NCBI GenBank assembly: GCA_028583685.1
Contig: JAMXIF010000031.1
Span: forward strand, 4,809,268-4,873,267
Origin: Petaurus breviceps papuanus
Lineage: Eukaryota > Chordata > Mammalia > Diprotodontia > Petauridae
Direction: 5' to 3'
DNA: 64,000 nucleotides
Positions 55,122-64,000 of the stretch are shown here, one piece after another (position 1 is the stretch's first letter; each line of letters begins with the position of its first letter). The position numbers were made by a program, and so were the translations under genes. The notes beneath the pieces are model-generated. The model worked only from the letters and a program-made list of their open reading frames with translations. It did no database searches and was not told the origin of the DNA.

Positions 55122-55187
55122 AACCATATCCTCTCACTTTAAATTCACTAGTTTAACCATATCCACTCACTTTAAATTCACTATGCT
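55122..55187 (+). repeat. 33-bp tandem duplication
   Basis: Two units, 55122-55154 and 55155-55187, both starting AACCATATCC and containing CTCACTTTAAATTCACTA. They follow a short antisense SINE segment (CACAACTATTGAGTAAC). Confidence 0.85.
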
Positions 55188-55544
55188 ATGTTTCCTCTGC
55201 AGATATCTGAATGCATTCTCCTGGGGTGGATGCCACAATATTACCTAATCTCCTACATCTTTGAACTTTGTATTAGTGGATTTGCATCATCTCAGTTCTG
55301 TCATATTAGTGTGTATGGAGACTGCAGTAAATAAAGAAATGCTTGTATGAAAGATTTTCTTTGAAGTTACACTATAGGCAAATGATTCTGTTGTATGACT
55401 GCATCTTTTTGTTCATGTAGTGCATTCACTTGGGTTTTGTGAAGAAAAGGGATAGCATGAAAAATGTACTGTGAAAACACGAATTATCTGTCTGTAACAT
55501 AAATGAATGCAAATATACTTGCTTTTGTAGAAGTGCAAGTATTT

Positions 55545-55735
55545 TAACCACCCACAATAGTAACTCTTACATTTATGTAGCTCTTTATGGTTTGAAGCAC
55601 TTTTCTTCCAATAATTCTTTTTGGCAGATTGTCTAAGTATTATTATCTCTATTTTACAGATTAGAAAAATGAGACTTGTGGGGGTGAAGTGACTTGTCTA
55701 ACATCACAAAAGCATGGGGTTGGTAGGAAGAGCAG
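55545..55735 (-). mobile_element. Antisense CORE-SINE
   Basis: TTACATTTATGTAGCTC, TTTACAGATTAGAAAAATGAG and GTGACTTGTCTAACATC in antisense order. Confidence 0.65.
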
Positions 55736-55739
55736 TAGA

Positions 55740-56640
55740 TATGGAGTCATCAGACCTTCATAAACTCACAAAGGAGGGACACGGGGACATTTTGATGACT
55801 GGCTTATATTAAGCCATATTTGACTTTTAACTCCTTAACATGAATTGATTTCTCTAAAGATTAGCTTTAGTGACCTAGAGAGGTTTTAGAGGAAAAAGGA
55901 TACATGAAAGGGAATGTGTGTTTGTGTGTGTATGTGTGCACACGTACTTCTGTTGATTTGGGAAAATAGTCTGGAGCTAGATGTAAGCTGCTGTGAAGGC
56001 CCCTATAGAGCCAAAGGTCAAAGTGAGTGTACCTAATGTTGATCAGTAGGTGCTACCTCCTGAACAATTTTGTGAGTTCAAGTACTTTATCTCAGCTTGG
56101 TCCTGTTTCCCCATTCCAGTTCAGTCTTTCTGGTCTTGGATAACCACTGACTGCAAAGGTCCTTTTCCCAAAAACTCACTGGCTTGTGAAATACTTTATA
56201 GTGAAATGTTCATGGATTCCATTGTTTCAAGACCTGATAGACACAATTTATCTCAGCCTTATTTTGATATTTTTCCTGGTCTATGCCCAGAATACTGAAT
56301 GTCTGAACCATTCTTCAGGCTTGCACTATCACCAGCTGTTTGGGAAATTGAAAAAAATAAAGCTTGAGAAGTAGGAAATGGAGTTCTTAGTGCAAACAGT
56401 AAGTTGGTGAGAAATCCATATTGACCCAAAAAAGGTGGAGGCCATATGTTATTGCAAGATCCTTGTTTCCACAAATACCCTAGTCTTTAAGGTTTATTAT
56501 TGCTGCTTCATCCCTGCTTTCTTTCCCTGCCCCAATCCAAAAGCACTTCAGAGGACATCAGAAGTAGGCTTGAAAAAGAAATTCACCCCTCTTGATATCA
56601 TGGAACTTGTAGAAATTTCTTTTGAAGAATGATGCATTGA
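55740..56640. other. No feature recognised
   Basis: About 900 bp with a short GT-rich run near 55917-55945. A few 60-80 codon open frames have no recognisable domain or exon signals. Confidence 0.4.
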
Positions 56641-56641
56641 G

Positions 56642-56882
56642 GAAAGCAAGATTGCACAGTGGATAGAATGCTGGACCTGGAGTCAGGAAGACCTGAATTC
56701 AAATTCAGCCCAAGACACTTACTAGCTATGTAAACCTGGGCAAGCCACTTAAGCCCTTTTGCCTCAGTTTCCTCAACTATAGAAAGGGGATAATAACAAC
56801 ACCTTACTTCACAGGGTTGTTGTGAAGATCAAATGAGATAGTATTTGTAAAGTACTTAGCACATAATAGGTGATATGTGTGT
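56642..56882 (+). mobile_element. CORE-SINE, sense, complete
   Basis: Best preserved SINE of its type here. Box A-like ATTGCACAGTGGATAGAATG, GACCTGGAGTCAGGAAGACC, box B-like GAATTCAAATTCAG, then CAGGGTTGTTGTGAAGATC and the tail AAAGTACTTAGCACATAATAG. Transcription would use an internal RNA polymerase III promoter. Confidence 0.9.
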
Positions 56883-56912
56883 ATACACACACACACACAT
56901 ATATGTATATAT
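56883..56912. repeat. (AC)n/(AT)n microsatellite at the SINE end
   Basis: CACACACACA passing into ATATATGTATATAT directly behind the SINE tail. Confidence 0.85.
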
Positions 56913-57124
56913 AAATGTTTATTCCCTTTCACCTCAATTTTGGACAATTCCATGGAATCTACTTTTCAACAATCAACATTGCCATTTTCCATTGCCCAAC
57001 TCTGAATTTACTTCTCCCTACAAGTTGGCTGATACATCAAAGAGCTATACAACCTAGGAAAGAATCTGCTTATCATCAAAACTGCATTCAAATTAAGAAG
57101 ACAGTATCATAAGGAAGTAATCCA

Positions 57125-57370
57125 CACTAATAATCGCTAACATTTATATAATGCTGTGTGCTAGGAACTGGGCTAAAGCTTTAAGATTAGTATTTCATTT
57201 GATCTTCACAACAACCTTGAGAAGTAGGTATTATTATTATTATCCCTCTTTTACAGATGAGGAAACTGAGACAGAGGTTAAGTGACTTGCCCAAAGAAGG
57301 TATTTGAAATCAAAATTGAACACAGGTCTTCTTGACTCCAGGTTCAGCTCTCAATCTGCTACCCTGATCC
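57125..57370 (-). mobile_element. Antisense CORE-SINE, complete
   Basis: AACATTTATATAATGCTGTG, CATTTGATCTTCACAACAACC, (ATT)n, TTTTACAGATGAGGAAACTG, GTTAAGTGACTTGCCCA and the head TTCTTGACTCCAGG. Confidence 0.9.
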
Positions 57371-57529
57371 ACTGAATATTATTCTTAACTTGTTTGACAT
57401 AATTAAAATCTATAGTACTGGGAATTACAGTCTTTGGATAGATGTACAGTCATGGGAACATTTGCCAGGAAACTTTAGGGTCAGGGAGTCTGTATGAGAT
57501 TAAGAAGCAAAAATGCAAGGAGTATCAGG

Positions 57530-57750
57530 TAGGCAAGGTATGGTGGGTAGAGATCTGGTCTTATAACAAGAAAGAGTTATGTTCAAGTTCTGCCTGATAG
57601 ATATTGGTTGTGTGAATCTGTACAAATCATCAAAACTCTCTGTGTTTGGTAACTCAAAATTACATAGAAGGTTCCAATTTGCATTGGTGGTGGGAGATGC
57701 TTTCCTGTGACTTCCTTATACTGTGAAATCACAGGTCCAGTTTCTGTCCC
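57530..57750 (+). mobile_element. Marsupial SINE, sense
   Basis: AGATCTGGTCTTATAACAAG in the head, GTTCAAGTTCTGCC as box B, and the characteristic 3' part GCATTGGTGGTGGGAG with GAAATCACAGGTCCAG. Confidence 0.65.
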
Positions 57751-57754
57751 CAGC

Positions 57755-59290
57755 AGGGAGTTGACTGTGTGTCTGACTCAACTTGAGTCCGCAAAGCTTC
57801 AGTTTTGTTTTATAACTGCATTTCTTGGGTTTCCTGGCCAGTGCTGACATATAAGGTTGGGATAGGAAAGATAAAGCCTAAAACTCAGACCAGGGACTAT
57901 ATGATTAATAGTCAAGTCTTTTCTGAAATTAGGTTTTGATAGGGATAAGAGGGATAACAGGAGGTCAAAAGAAACACCAGGGGGAAGGAATGAGAGTATA
58001 GATAAGAGGCTAGGAATTTCATAAACATTTCTTAAGATCCTATTTTTGCTGAGGGTGATCCCAGCTGGAAAAGAAATCATTTTTAAGTTTTCCCTCTACT
58101 TCTCTTTCTCTCCCCCTCCACCAATACTCTAGGCTTCCAGGTTAAATGAAGCCTGTATATTGTGGAGGGAATGAGCCACAAAATGGAAAATGCATAGCTC
58201 TTGCGATTTGATTTTATTGAGTATCATTCAGGACTGAGGCACTGGGAGATGCTTCCTAGATTGCAGGGTGGACTTGTTGAGGACAATTGACACGCTTGAT
58301 TGCAGAAAAGCTGATAGGTGACGTCTTCTTCCCCCAGCTATCTCAGCTTTTAGTGTAATCAAATTAGTTCCTCTTCACAGACCCACAGAGTAAATGCAAT
58401 CATCTCTTAATCCATGTCTGATAAGCAAACCCAAATGCTGCCATGGTGGGATGCAAATAAGATAAGATTTGATGCTACTAATATAATATGGGCATATCAT
58501 TTTGCTACAATAAACCATTTAAGGAAAAATGGATATAGATTTTCTATATTTTACTAGATCCATTTTCTTTTCCACAGGAAAACACTAAGGTGTGGATAGA
58601 AGACAGTTTCCACACAGTTGCTTCATAACTGCTTTACTCCTTTGCTGTTTCTGCTGTTTTCCTAATGGAGACATTGTGAATTCTTCCTTATAAGCAGTTG
58701 CCATTACTATATCCATTAGTTTCACATTCATTTCTTGTTCCTTTTAGGCATGCGTTGTCTAACTAGCAGTATTCACCTGGAACTCTGTGTATCTAATAAT
58801 CAACCAGGAGAAGCATATCTAAGTCTTATTTATTCTTTCTAAAAATGAAATATATTATGGATTTAAAAGAAGCATTTATAGATAGGAAGTTAGAATTTTA
58901 CCTTGACTATCATTTGAAAGTAGAGGCCAGACCAGCTCCCTTGGCATTTCAAAATCTCTTTGGTCTCATTGGTGTGGGTATAACCTGTGACCATTATCAT
59001 AATCCCTTTAGCTGATGGTCTTCATGAGTTGCCATGAGTAAAAAATTCATTATTTGATGACCAACTTTTTGGTGATAAGCCTTTATAAATTTAGGTGATC
59101 CAGTTCTTAGAAGACAGATGGACAGTACATTACTGATTCATACTTGAAGGCTTTTTGGCTTGCTGATGCTTACGAGAGCTTGTGTATAATTGGTATAACT
59201 TTGAAAATTCCAGGGTCTCCTTGCCATGAAAAGGCATCAGAGTAGAGGTATATTAGAATAGTACCTATCCTATGTGTAGGAAAAGCAGAC
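57755..59290. other. About 1.5 kb of apparently unique sequence
   Basis: No repeat or exon recognised. The part 58200-58540 is the best candidate for a conserved regulatory element: it holds ATGCAAAT (58451-58458, POU octamer), AGATAAG (58460-58466) and a second GATA site TGATAAG, with several TAAT cores. Confidence 0.4.
58330..58530. promoter_or_regulatory. Candidate enhancer-like motif cluster
   Basis: Octamer ATGCAAAT immediately followed by AGATAAG, another TGATAAG about 30 bp upstream, and homeodomain-like cores (TAATCAAATTAG near 58357). Short motifs arise by chance; the support is only the clustering within non-repetitive DNA. Confidence 0.25.
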
Positions 59291-59294
59291 TTTT

Positions 59295-59390
59295 AGTAAA
59301 AGAAACACAAAATATTAGAACTGAAATGGATCCTAGAGACAATCTAGCTCAAAACTTTTCTTTTTTAGACAAACGAGGAGTATTCCATGG
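59295..59390 (-). mobile_element. Antisense SINE or CR1 tail fragment
   Basis: TATTAGAACTGAAATGGATCC and CAATCTAGCTCAAAAC, cut off by the LTR-like block that follows. Confidence 0.45.
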
Positions 59391-59418
59391 GGGTATTCCA
59401 AAGTAAATAAAGGATCCC

Positions 59419-60810
59419 ATGGGTAACATACCTGACCAGGGGTGTGAAGCCAAGCATGAGTAGCTTTCCAGAAGACTGCTGCTGTGAACAGCTTAAAGAT
59501 TCTGATCACATAGTATAGTGAACTCTCTATTTATTCGGCAGTAAATTAAAGGAAAACATTCACAGAAACCAGAGTACAGTATTCACAATGTTATAAAATA
59601 ACAACTTATCACTAAAATGGCTACATAGTTTTCACCAAAGTGGCCACGTAGTTTTAAACAAAACATATCATTCAGTAAGTCCTTAACTCAATCATCCTTA
59701 AGAAGCAAGCCTCCTTGAGGGACACAAAGTACAAAGGTCAAAGTTCTCTACCTCTAGGTCACATTGTCTTAATCTCTCAGTCAAAAACTCTTCTTTATTT
59801 TTGATTGGAGATTAGTTTCCCATCATTCTTAACTCAATCATCCTTAAGAGGTAGAAGGTACAGAGTACAAAATTCTCCCACCCGTAGGCCACAGTAAATA
59901 ATAATCTTCTCAGTCAGCACTAAGTACCCAAGGAAAGATCTTTTCATTTTGACTTGAGGCTGGCTCTCAGATTCCATGGTTCCTCTTCCATGGTCCCAGC
60001 TTTTGTCTGAATTTACCCATCTGTCACCTGGATTCAAAGGTAGGCAGCTCTTAGCTCCTCATCCAGTTCCCATTCCATATTGAAGCTCACAGTGTCCATT
60101 CTACCTCAAGTCCTTCACAGTTTCTGTTTCTGGGAAGACAAAGCTTAAGAGAGCCAAGACAACATTCATATATATTGCCAGCACCATCATCAATTCACTT
60201 TCTGCCTGTGAAATCAACACAGACCCACAAACAAAGTCTGAGAACTCAATACAAATCATAAGTATAGTCCCAGGACCTCTGAAACCCTCCTCCAGGACTT
60301 CTCAAGTTTTCTCCTTCTTAACTCTGCCACCACAAGTGTTCCCTTCTCAGTTCTGCTCTCTCTCTGCTTGTGCTCAGCTTTTTATCTGGTCATTAGCTCC
60401 CCCCTCTTCCACCCACCTGTTATATCCTTCCCGTTCCTGTCTTTGTCAAGTCCCTCCCACTGTAGGTTTCACAGTTTCTGTTTCTTTCTTTCTTTCTTTT
60501 TTTTTTAATCAGTGGGGGTTAAGTAACTTGCCCAAGGTTACACGGCCAGTTATTTCTGGGTGTGGTGCTGAGTATTTGAGCCCAGATTTGATCTCCAGGT
60601 CATCCCAACACTGGAGCCAGTGCTCTTACTTGCTGAGCCACCTGGCTGCCCTTACAAGTTCTGTTTCTTAACAAAGAATTGATATAATCATGGGCAAGGC
60701 TCAAAAGAAACTTGAACTGAAACAAGGTACCAAATAATTAAATAGCTGAAACAAGGTGCTAAGTACTTCTTTGTTTGTGATTGCAAGGGGTCCCCTTGCT
60801 TTTACTTGAA
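59419..60810 (-). mobile_element. Long LTR-like fossil (family copy B)
   Basis: Shares landmarks in the same order with 41857-43174: CTGCTGCTGTGAACAGC, CTAAAATGGCTACATAG, AAACATATCATTCAGTA, GAAGACAAAGCTTAAGAG, GCCAGCACCATCATC and CAATTCACTTTC. TTTATT at about 59530 would be the antisense polyadenylation signal. A SINE is inserted at 60487-60651. No viral genes. Edges approximate. Confidence 0.55.
60487..60651 (-). mobile_element. Young-looking tRNA-derived SINE inside copy B
   Basis: Antisense, complete. A-tail as T-run at the left, then GGGGTTAAGTAACTTGCCC, box B and box A regions (TGAGCCACCTGGCTGCCC at the 5' end). The flanks TCACAGTTTCTGTTTCTT (60469-60486) and TTACAAGTTCTGTTTCTT (60652-60669) match at 15 of 18. 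The 5' end GGGCAGCCAGGTGGCTCAG is the standard marsupial SINE head. Confidence 0.85.
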
Positions 60811-60814
60811 AACT

Positions 60815-61055
60815 CCTACTGAGGGAAAGCCCACAGCCTCCTGAAGTTGCCTACTCTGATTTAGGAATTTTGAATTGTTAGGAAGTTTTTTCCTTACATG
60901 GGGGACTAAGTCTGTACTTGTAGCTTCTTCCTGTTACATGTTCTGCCCCTGTAACCAAGCAACAAGTTTAATGTAGGATACACATGACAGCCCCTTCAAA
61001 TGCATGGAGATGGCAATTTCATTTCCTCTGGGTCTTTTATTTCCACTTTAAAACA
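60815..61055 (-). mobile_element. CR1/L3 LINE 3' fragment, antisense
   Basis: CTTGAAAACTCCTACTGAGG, TTGAATTGTTAGGAAGTTTTTTCC and CATGACAGCCCCTTCAAATG, the 3' part of CR1/L3 in antisense. Confidence 0.7.
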
Positions 61056-61272
61056 TTCCTGAGAAAGGCCAAGGTCACCCACCCACTGTATCCTGGACCA
61101 TTGCTAGTCATCTTGACCTTTGTCTTGCCACTGGGCCTGGGCTCAAATGACTTTGCAGGAAAGAACAAGGCTGTGATTTCCTGTTTTGCTCAAATACAGT
61201 TTATGCACCAGTCAAGACATAATCCTTGTGATGCCATTAGTCCTTTCTTGTTAATGAAGGACAAACAATAGA
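61056..61272 (+). mobile_element. SINE with RTE-like 3' tail
   Basis: AAGGCCAAGGTCACCCACCC, TATCCTGGACCATTGCTAG, TCAAATGACTTTGCAGG and a tail TTAATGAAGGACAAACAATAG. Third copy of this family. Confidence 0.8.
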
Positions 61273-61329
61273 AATATATGTTGGTTCTCAGAGATTGCAA
61301 GGTACTAGTGAACTTAGGGAAGGATAGGG

Positions 61330-62470
61330 AAAAGTATGTTCAAAAATTTGGGCCAAATGCAAGGGATACAGAAGTGAAAGACAAGAGAATAAAACAGAAG
61401 CCTTATATCTATAGAGGGCAAAAATTTTCTCCTAGAAAAGAAATGAAGATATAAGATATGCTGTTTGAACTCAAATTTTTAAGGAAACCAAGGATTCTAA
61501 TAGCATAGGTGGGGGTGATATACTTTTCACTGATCAGAGACAGTGTGTGCAAAGACATGGATATAAAAGATGGGATGTTGAGTGTGAAGAAAACAAGAAA
61601 AACAATTTTTAGGCCATAGAATTGATGAAGAGAAGTACTGTAGAATTGTACTGGAAAAGTAAGCCAAAGCTAAGTGGTTAAGCAGTTGGAAATGCTAAGC
61701 AGTTTGTATTTGATTACAGAGCTAATAGGAAACCACTGGAATATCACTTTGGCAGCTCTGGTGTCAGTCAACAAGCATTTTAAAAAATAATTACTATGTG
61801 CAAGGCATTATTATAAGCATTGGGGATCCAAAGAAGGGCATTAATTCAGTCTCTACTCTTAAGAAACCTAGGTTTTCATGAATAATGTGACATGTAAACA
61901 ACTGGAAACAAACAAGATATATACAGAGTAGATGGAAGATGCCCTAAGAGGAAAGGCACTAGCAACTGGGGTCTGGTCAGAGAAAAGCCTCCTGGTAAAG
62001 ATAAGGTTTGAGCTGAGTCTTGGATGAAGATGGGAAATGAAAAGGTAGAAGTGGAGTAGAGCATTCAACTTGTGGGGACATCCAGTGCAAAGTCATGGAG
62101 ATGGGAGATGGAATGCGATATTCAAGGAACTGCTAGTAATAGGCAAGAATTGAGGCAATGTAGAGAGCATGGAAGAGAGTAAAAATGAGCAGACAGGACA
62201 GCTAAGAAGGGGACAATTATGCAGAGTTATAAATCTCCAACAAAGAAGTTATTTGCTTGTGGAGGCAACTGGGAACTATTGAAACTCATTCAGTGGGGTG
62301 GTGAGATGGTCAGACCTAAACTTAAAGAATCACCTTGGTGACTGAGTGGAGGGTGAAATGGAGATGGGAGAGATTTTAAGCAGAGAACCAATGATAAGGT
62401 TATAGGAGTGGTTGAATCAAGAGGTAATGAGGGCTTGGACTATGCTGGTGGCTATATGGATAGAGAGAAC
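61330..62470 (-). mobile_element. Antisense L2 LINE, two overlapping segments
   Basis: From about 61770 (ATTACTATGTGCAAGGC, CCTCCTGGTAAAGATAAGG, AATCACCTTGGTGACTGAG) a long antisense L2 3' region runs to about 62470. The preceding 61330-61765 (GCAAAGACATGGATATAAAAG, TAATAGGAAACCACTGG) is a second, partly overlapping L2 copy in the same orientation. Confidence 0.7.
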
Positions 62471-63489
62471 ATAACTTATTGATTATACAAAAGTGTTTTA
62501 TTTGGTATAACAAAACACATTCCTAAAGCTTTTTCCCCCCAGAAAGTTATCTCTCCTGAAAAATATCAGTTATTCAAAATTCCTTAAAAAATTTAACAAC
62601 AGAGACAGCCTTGCTTTATGACCTCCTGGTTATCAATATCATTTGAAACATGAAACAGAGAGAACCATAATCATTAAAACTATTTACCACTCTTACAGTA
62701 CAGAGATCCAGTGCAGAGTCCAAGATGAAGAGGTATTTCTGATGGATGGTAAGTTCCTCCTCTAGCTCTGTAACACTGCATAGTCTCCTAAATGAGATTA
62801 ATGATCACTTAAAAGAGTTCAGCCTTATTAGTAACACAAAAAATAAAAAAACAACAAAAAAAGTGGTTGAAGAATGCCAGACTGTGATTTGCATTTGAAT
62901 GAACAACCTATGGAGCTCATCTCTATGTGTAAATATAAATGATAGTATTTATATAATATAATTTATACAATAACATAATGTTTATAAACATATATATGTA
63001 CACACAGTATATATAGGGAGAGAGAGAGTGACAGAGAGTCTGACACAGACAGACACAGAGACAGAGACATGGACAATGAATGAGGAAAAAGTAAAATTTT
63101 GGATGTTGATTTGTGGGGTTCTTTTAGTGACCCTAAATTTCTCCCTGAAATAAAATCTGGTCTATTTGACACTGATGATGGAGCATGGCTGAAAATCATG
63201 GATTCATTCTTCAGCAGTTATGTAGTCACTGAGGAAGCAATGTTGAGGATCACCCCAAGGACAATGAAAATGCACTTGGTGGACATGAACTGACTGCAAT
63301 GCAATACTAATAAGAGTCATGCAGGAGAAGCAACATATAGGATGTCAACAAAGAAATGCCTCCTCTGGGCATCCTCCTTGTGCTCCAAATGTTTCCTAAT
63401 TCCTCTCATAAATGTGTCTTTCTTTCTTCCATTTCCTAGAGCATCGGTTCTCTGCAATTGATCTGGTTTAAAAAAGAGTTGAGTGGGGT
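62471..63489. other. No gene recognised
   Basis: About 1 kb of AT-rich sequence. An A-rich run lies at about 62839-62864, and AT/GA/CAGA simple sequence at about 62985-63072. An open frame at 63099-63293 shows no known domain. Confidence 0.4.
62985..63072. repeat. AT, GA and (CAGA)n simple sequence
   Basis: TATATATGTACACAC, then GAGAGAGAG, then CAGACAGACACAGAGACAG units. Confidence 0.8.
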
Positions 63490-64000
63490 GGGGGATGGTG
63501 GAGTGAAGATGGTGGAGTAAAAGCAGGAACTTGCTTGAGCTCCTGCTCTGACCACCTCCAATACCTGTAAAGAAATGACTAAACAAATTTTAGAGCTACA
63601 AAACCCACAAAGTGACAGAGAGAATCAAATCTCTCACTGAAGGCAGCCTGGAAGGCCAACAGGAAGGGTCTATTGCACTGAGCTGGGAGTGAAGTTCAGT
63701 CCCACCTGAGCTGCACTAGCCCAGACCTGGGGCACAGACCAGACAAAGCAGACTTCAGGATCGTGAATCACTGGTAGCTGTGGTGGTTTCCAGACTTCTC
63801 AACCCATAAACATCAATGAGAAAGTAAAAGGTCAGTAGGTGAACTCTGTTGGAACTAGATGAGAGAAGAGTGCAGTCCAGTCTCTGTCCATGGGGTGGCA
63901 GAGGTAGTGGTGGCTGCAATTGCTGCCACTGCTTTTGGCTCCAGGCCTATAGATCTTATGGGGACGAAGCAACCATTCAGAGGGTAATTGCTCTTGCTTT
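63490..64000 (+). mobile_element. L1 5' UTR, cut by the window end
   Basis: GATGGTGGAGTAAAAGCAGG, GAGCTCCTGCTCTGACC and ACCTCCAATACC mark an L1 5' end. Landmarks match the copy at 37427 in the same order (TGAAGGCAGCCTGGAAGG, GTGAATCACTGGTAGC, CATTCAGAGGGTAATTGC at the edge). ORF1 would begin about 200-250 bp beyond the window. Whether the copy is complete cannot be seen. Confidence 0.85.

Noticed and set aside
56050-56374. Two overlapping frames of 62-82 codons as an exon or processed pseudogene
   Set aside because: No similarity recognised, no clear splice sites, and the A-rich end (AAAAAAATAAAG) is too weak to indicate retroposition.
56642-56882. tRNA gene
   Set aside because: Boxes A and B are present, but the sequence is a SINE with a non-tRNA core and no cloverleaf.
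60336-60671. 111-codon open frame as a gene
   Set aside because: It crosses an LTR-like block and the antisense SINE inserted in it.

Overview
The window looks like AT-rich, non-coding DNA from a marsupial (metatherian) nuclear genome. The evidence is the repeat content: many tRNA-derived CORE-SINEs and MAR1/MIR-type SINEs, long fossil L2 copies, CR1/L3 remains, marsupial-type L1 and half-L1 (HAL1) elements, an RTE-type LINE together with short elements sharing its 3' tail, hAT fossils and solo LTRs. A 10-N gap at 7919-7928 shows a draft assembly. I cannot name the species. No host exon, tRNA, snRNA, CpG island or promoter could be supported. Open frames are short; those that resemble known proteins are decayed LINE proteins (L1 ORF1; L2, CR1 and RTE reverse transcriptase).

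Layout. 1-11.6 kb: a complete antisense HAL1-like element (1928-4563) with a 58-bp inverted duplication inside it, several SINEs, antisense L2 (6.3-7.0 kb), a hAT fossil next to the gap, and a small L1 inserted into a SINE (8.8-9.4 kb). 12.8-16.1 kb: an antisense RTE-type LINE broken by an LTR-like block and bounded by a solo LTR. 16-25 kb: scattered SINEs and L2, with about 2 kb of apparently unique sequence at 19.5-21.5 kb. 25.3-27.8 kb: an L1 3' part carrying a solo LTR and a pyrimidine-tract/RTE-SINE insertion. 28-33 kb: antisense L2 with reverse transcriptase remains (29.9-31.4 kb) and unique flanks. 33.2-36.3 kb: antisense L1, a head-to-head SINE pair, and a hAT mini-element inside a SINE. 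37.4-38.45 kb: a 3'-truncated L1 5' fragment. 39.8-44.4 kb: an old L1 interrupted by a 1.3-kb LTR block. 44.95-49.9 kb: CR1/L3 remains in both orientations, hit by hAT elements and by a complete HAL1-like element (45632-48444). 50-64 kb: SINEs, L2, LTR-like blocks, a small hairpin-bearing tandem array (53.5 kb), a second copy of the 1.3-kb LTR family, and the 5' end of another L1 cut by the window edge.

There is no gene system here. The content is a layered record of insertions; the target-site duplications give their relative order. The best leads are the 58-bp inverted duplication, the two complete HAL1-like copies, the triple nest at 25-28 kb, the hAT-in-SINE insertion, the hairpin array and a few unique stretches that could be regulatory. 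Family names rest on recall of consensus sequences, without a database search, and most block edges are good to about 10-30 bp unless a target duplication fixes them.
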